A stretch of 64,000 nucleotides of DNA from Theocolax elegans (lineage: Eukaryota > Arthropoda > Insecta > Hymenoptera > Cerocephalidae), in NCBI GenBank assembly GCA_026168455.1, contig CM047426.1, positions 34,655,058 to 34,719,057 of the forward strand, read 5' to 3'. The position numbers and the translations under genes were made by a program. Of this stretch, positions 59,231-64,000 are shown piece after piece. Within the stretch, counting starts at the first letter, position 1, and every line of letters starts with the position of its first letter. A model generated the notes under the pieces. It did not search any database. It was not told the origin of the DNA and saw nothing but the letters and a program-made list of their open reading frames with translations.

Positions 59231-62200
59231 TTTGACGGACGTCAATGCGACAGAGCAATACTTTCTTGCGAATCTAGATACGTATATAAAAATTAGCCCA
59301 TCGACGGTTTAAAACCTTGATGAATATTTAACATATATACGATCTGTACAGTCGTTTGAATATTTCAACCCATCTCAACTGTATTTTATGTTTATTCGTT
59401 AGTAATAATATTTTTTACATAATTGATTAAAATTCAATATCAAAATTATTACTAATTATTATTGTTTGAAATTGCATTATGTATTTCAAACAGGGGATTA
59501 CAAGTACTTTAATATACTTGGAAGATAAGTTTATACATATTTAAATGAATTCCATAACGTATTTATAATTTTACTCCGAAGGGTATAGGCGAATTGATGA
59601 ATGAGATATCCGCTGTACATGGCATCGATACCTACCCAGTCATATTATCCATGTACATATTTTTTTAAATAATTGTAACAATAGAAATTATGTATATTTA
59701 CATTCGACTAAATCATGAATGTTTATAATTATAATACTAAAATCATCAAAGTTTCACGTATATACATAAAGTTGTTCGATTATTAAGTTACCCATTGAAA
59801 TAATATTAAGTATGCAATTATGCAAAATTCAATCAATTTTTACATACCTATATTCTCCGTTAAATATTGTTACTGTCGTTTAATTCATCAGTTTTGTTTG
59901 ATTTATTTCAGAATTGCAGCTGTGACTTAACAATCGTACAGGCCGATTGATTTGATTACAAAAAATTCATAATTTTAAAAAATCAGACAGGGTAATGAAC
60001 GTTGTGATTCATTGTGATTAAGGATACAAATTAGCAAATGTAATAACTTTTAAATTCTGGAATGAAAAGTAGTGAACTCTGTAAACAGGTTCGAACTGTC
60101 ATGATGATGGCAGCACTCTGGTTTATAAGCGTAAGCCCATTAGACGGGCTGGTCGGCTTCGTTCTCGCATTATTGGATTATTCATCGTATAGCCCTGAGT
60201 GTGTTAATGCATACTACTCTGACTCTTTCACTTATGAGTTGATTTAAAAATCCGGAATATTCTGCATCTTCCGCATATCTTATTTTCGTATTCAATTTCA
60301 ATCGAATGTTTCCGACGTTCCTACCTGGTGAACGTTAAGAAATATACTTATTTTTTTAGATTAGAAATTCGACGTGCCGTAAACATTTGCAAGCTACATG
60401 AAATTTTATCCATCAATCGATCTATTTTTAATAGTGTTTAAATTCAATCACGTAAATCATTGTCAATCATTGTATTAAATTTTATCTAATTTGTTATTTA
60501 TTATTATTATTATTATATACTAGTTTTATGTTTATAAATGCATAAGACTTTTTACAATTCGCGCATCCTTGCGACCCATTCCGAAATTCTCTTACAAAGT
60601 AAGATATTGAAATCACTATAATTTTTCGAAATAGTTTCTAACTTTCTTTAACTAGAAGAATATTGAAAAATATTATAATTATAATTATAAACAATTGGCT
60701 GAATATAAATATGTCATTTACATTACAAACCTATTTAAGTGTGACGCACGGCACTTTATCAAAGATGGATAACACGAACTACGATAAAGTGTACAAGCGC
60801 GCACGAAAAACTTTACGCTTCACATAAATTTCATATTCTAAAATTCATACCGGCGCTCGCGTATATAAAGAATGTACGGAAAGACGTTATAAAATATATT
60901 GACGCCTTGTTATATTGATCAAAATTTTAATTACCAAATAGATTGTAATTTTATGCCGGGTTCAAAGTTCCTACTTAATATAATTATAAATTTTTAATGT
61001 TTTCGTAAAAAATTAACAGAAAATAGTAAAATGAAAGGTTTAATAGCATATATTAAAAAGAGATTAAAAAATTTGTTTAGAATTTTAGATGAACTTTACT
61101 TTTATGTTACTACGTGCACAATTATTTGAAAATTTTATTGGTGGAATTTTTATTAATATTCGTATATCAGTGTAAAATATTTTCAATAAAATGAAATTTA
61201 TATTTTAAGTATTAAATTGTTTTTTAAAATAAATTTATATTTCTTAATAAAAGAGCAACTACTTGGATTAAAATTGACTATATAATTTCAACTATATAAT
61301 TTATGTTCGAAATATTAAAAGAAATATATATTATGTTGGAAAAAAGAAAATTTTACTCTGAATGTTACATTTCAAAAATTTCAATTTCTTGGATATTCCA
61401 CAAAAATATATATATTCATAGTGTACTTTATCATTTTCAAAATACATTTGTTTAATTAACAAAAAAATTGTTATGACATCGGATTATTAAGTGTATCCTA
61501 TCCTATAATCCTATCTTGTAATGCACCTATAAAGATCTTAATTTCTTGACTTTTATTTTTTCTCGACCAAAAACCAAAATAGTTATATGTTTTCTGAAAT
61601 TAAAGTTAAAAAATTAGTGTGACATGCAGAACATTTTTTATATCATTACATCTGTATCTAGAATATAATATTTTTTTTAAATTGAAGAAACTCATACTTT
61701 ACTTGCGTAAATAAACCTAATACAAGACGTGTGTAAACTCTTTTTATAAATACCCAATTATAATATTATTTGCCAATCAGCCAGTTATTGTTTAAATTAT
61801 GGTCAAATATATATAATTGTAATAATACTAAAATCTGTTTAACACCATCTGGATGAGAAACTTTAAAATTGACCATATCATTATTTATTAGCGAATGCTG
61901 AAGAAAGTCTGTAAAAATACACATTAAATCGAAAAAGCTTACAGTTCCTTCACCAACTCAGTCTCCCAGTGATGACGGTCCAAACTATTTTCCGATTATC
62001 CAGGTTAATTTCACGGTACAACTGAAGCGTAGAAAAATTGATATACGATCGATTCTACATTAAAATACTGATTTTGACGTATACGATTTTCTAATAACGG
62101 AATCAAATTAGACATAAATGTTTTAAATCCCGTCGTTTAATAGCTTCCTTTTTTATTTAGACTTACTCAATGAAAGTCAATTTCGGACGTGAAACCCATA

Positions 62201-62300
62201 TTGTAAATTAACAAGTGTCATAGAATAGGAAGGTATTTAATATGGCTATTTTGTTGTTAAGAACTGTAATGCATTTTCACCAGTGTATGATTCTTGTAAC
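59231..62300. other. AT-rich stretch, nothing firm
   Basis: The 61-aa frame at 60062-60247 has a hydrophobic middle but is unrecognised. A TTA microsatellite lies at 60497-60515. CACTTTATC and GATAAAGTG form a weak inverted repeat at 60753-60793. Confidence 0.4.
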
Positions 62301-62700
62301 TGCATTCGAATTGCGAATTGTTTAAAATTCAAGATCGTTCAGTCTCTTAGCTCCACGTGGTAAATTCGCCCAGTTTCCAAGAGCAATTGCGCTAATGCAC
62401 TCAGTTAGACAAGCGAGGTCGATAAATGTGCATGACAAATTTGCATTAGCAATCGAGTGGTGCAAGGACACATATATAGCAGGTGTTCCTGGTATTCGTA
62501 TGAGCCAAACACGCTTGACGGCTTTTGGCGATAGTGGATGTTAGTGTATACACATCACAGGGACGTAGCTTTACTGAAATAAAGATTCGGACGCTGTGGA
62601 GCTTAGTCTCGTATTGTGAACGAACGCCTTTTTTCACTTGACTAATTTTTATTTACTGTTTTACGTAGTCTCTTTTCGGTAGGTGACCTGTGGTTTTCTG
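62301..62700. other. GC-richer patch without a supported frame
   Basis: Higher GC than its surroundings. Includes TTAGCTCCACGTGG (E-box) near 62350. The 63-aa minus frame at 62446-62637 is unrecognised. Confidence 0.3.
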
Positions 62701-64000
62701 CAAGTTGCACTTTGTTTACTTAAAATATTTACATACTTAAAAATTAAATATATTTCAAAGGGAGTAGTTCTAAAATAACTATTTTTGCATAACGGTATAT
62801 CTTAAGAAGATTTTTATTCAATTCTACGGAAAGCAAATATTGCTGTACTTGAATATATTATTGTCAATAGGTAAATTAAACAAAGGAACTTAATATCGTC
62901 GTTGATCCAAACTGTACAGAGTTTGTTCATAAAGCAATTTTTTCTAACGAGCTCGTTAAATTCTTAACTTTAGTTTATTTAATATTCCTGTCATATATAT
63001 CGAAGATATTTTGTTTGAAAGATCTAAGTATTTAAAAGAGATATACATAATGAAGCTAATTAAAAGTTAAAACCGATAGTTGAAAGTAATTTAAATTTGA
63101 AAAATAATGCCTATAAAATAATATATTCATACGATAATTTATATAATACAAATAATCCAAAAGTTAAATGGTCATTTAATACCATGATAAAAATTAATTT
63201 TGAAAGTTTAATAAAGAAGTTTATAGAACTCGTTGAACTTTAAATTCACTTTCGTCAAAGTAGTAGCAGCAGGAATCAAGTTACGACCTTTTGAGGTGTA
63301 GGCACAGATTTTAGTAGATGTAGGCGTCATCCTGTTATTAAGAATTAGGAACTTTAAACGGCATTTTTTGAAACTTTTCAATGTTATGAGGTACAGTGCA
63401 TACTTTTTTCCTGTTCTTACCTTTTCTTTTAATTAAAACTTTCTTTTATTTTTTTACGTGTATTTACATCGGTTACTTCGAAATTTTCTAACAATTTTTG
63501 AATCACAGAATAGATTTTTCAAAGTCTCGTTATAGAAAATTTGTTTCATTAATTATATTCCCCAGTGGGAGAGAATTCAACTTTGATAAATTACACACGC
63601 AAATTTACGCAGATCGAAGCAAATTTAGTTGGAAAATCATTGAGCAAACAATCCATTATTTTACCCATTAATTAACTTTTAGTGTAATAATACGAGATTA
63701 TTTTTATAGAAAATTGTAAACACTGAATGTGTATAGTTTGTAGCGTTATAACTAAGGATGTTCGTTAAAAGCGTTCTACTTAGTTTAGCTTAAGCATCTA
63801 CTAAGTCAACGAGTACATACTCTAAAATAGTATCGAGTAACGGATATATGGTTTGTCTTAATGACATTGTTGGAAATTGAAAATATTTTATGATACAATT
63901 TATATAAAGTTTGACACTTTATAAATTTAGCTACTGCTATTGAATTTCATATTGATTTTTCGAGTATTTATAAGTGCCACATGTGTTAAATTGTAGTTAA
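62701..64000. other. AT-rich stretch, nothing recognised
   Basis: No feature seen up to the window end. Confidence 0.4.

Noticed and set aside
1..64000. CRISPR array, operon, phage or other prokaryotic system
   Set aside because: No regularly spaced identical repeats, no gene-dense coding and no ribosome binding patterns. The sequence is eukaryotic in character.
1..64000. Known insect microRNA hairpins
   Set aside because: I looked by eye for common conserved mature sequences (let-7, miR-1, miR-9, bantam and others) and saw none. A covariance or hairpin scan would be needed to exclude novel ones.

Overview
The window is AT-rich eukaryotic nuclear DNA, most likely from an insect, and a hymenopteran (ant or bee) seems the best guess. 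The reasons are the very AT-rich background with CpG kept and even concentrated in short islands, long GA/CT, CA and TA microsatellites, tRNA- and 5S-rRNA-like short repeats, a decayed non-LTR retrotransposon tail, and many small terminal-inverted-repeat elements. Order and species are inference. I found no protein-coding gene I can support: every open frame is short, falls in low-complexity or repeat DNA, or is unlike any family I know. The window is best read as intergenic or long-intron sequence, possibly flanking a gene that lies outside it.

Layout. 1-6.9 kb: AT-rich DNA with GA, CA and TA microsatellites and a sharp short hairpin; it could be a long 3' UTR, but this is not shown. 6.97-11.7 kb: a mobile-element zone, with a 652-bp foldback element flanked by AACTA, a decayed LINE tail carrying a 231-bp TA-flanked MITE, and a 563-bp hAT-type foldback MITE with an 8-bp target duplication. 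11.7-21.9 kb: mostly featureless DNA with CpG-rich islands near 14, 17.9 and 21 kb, a tRNA-derived SINE at 16.73 kb and two long CT tracts. 21.95-22.62 kb: a 673-bp foldback element with one arm duplicated.

22.6-37.4 kb: featureless DNA with islands near 26.1, 30.3, 34 and 35.2 kb, a dispersed repeat called R1 here (26.7-27.6 kb), and a 30-bp-period degenerate tandem repeat at 36.0 kb. 37.4-43.9 kb is the most complex part: a second R1 copy split by a foldback element with an exactly duplicated 377-bp portion, a tRNA-like SINE head on the minus strand, two degenerate 5S-rRNA-like sequences head to head, a third R1-like tail, and a 1.9-kb foldback element that contains a second copy of its own upstream flank. 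43.9-64 kb: mostly featureless DNA with islands at 46.7, 49.7, 51.5, 53.2 and 57.4 kb, a candidate TATA-Inr promoter and first exon at 52.6-53.0 kb, and a candidate 95-bp intron at 57.2 kb.

The most interesting pattern is that four independent self-complementary elements each carry a one-sided direct duplication of an arm or flank, which suggests hairpin-driven template switching, or assembly error in two of the cases. The 5S-like pair is the other notable find. I saw no gene cluster or operon-like system.
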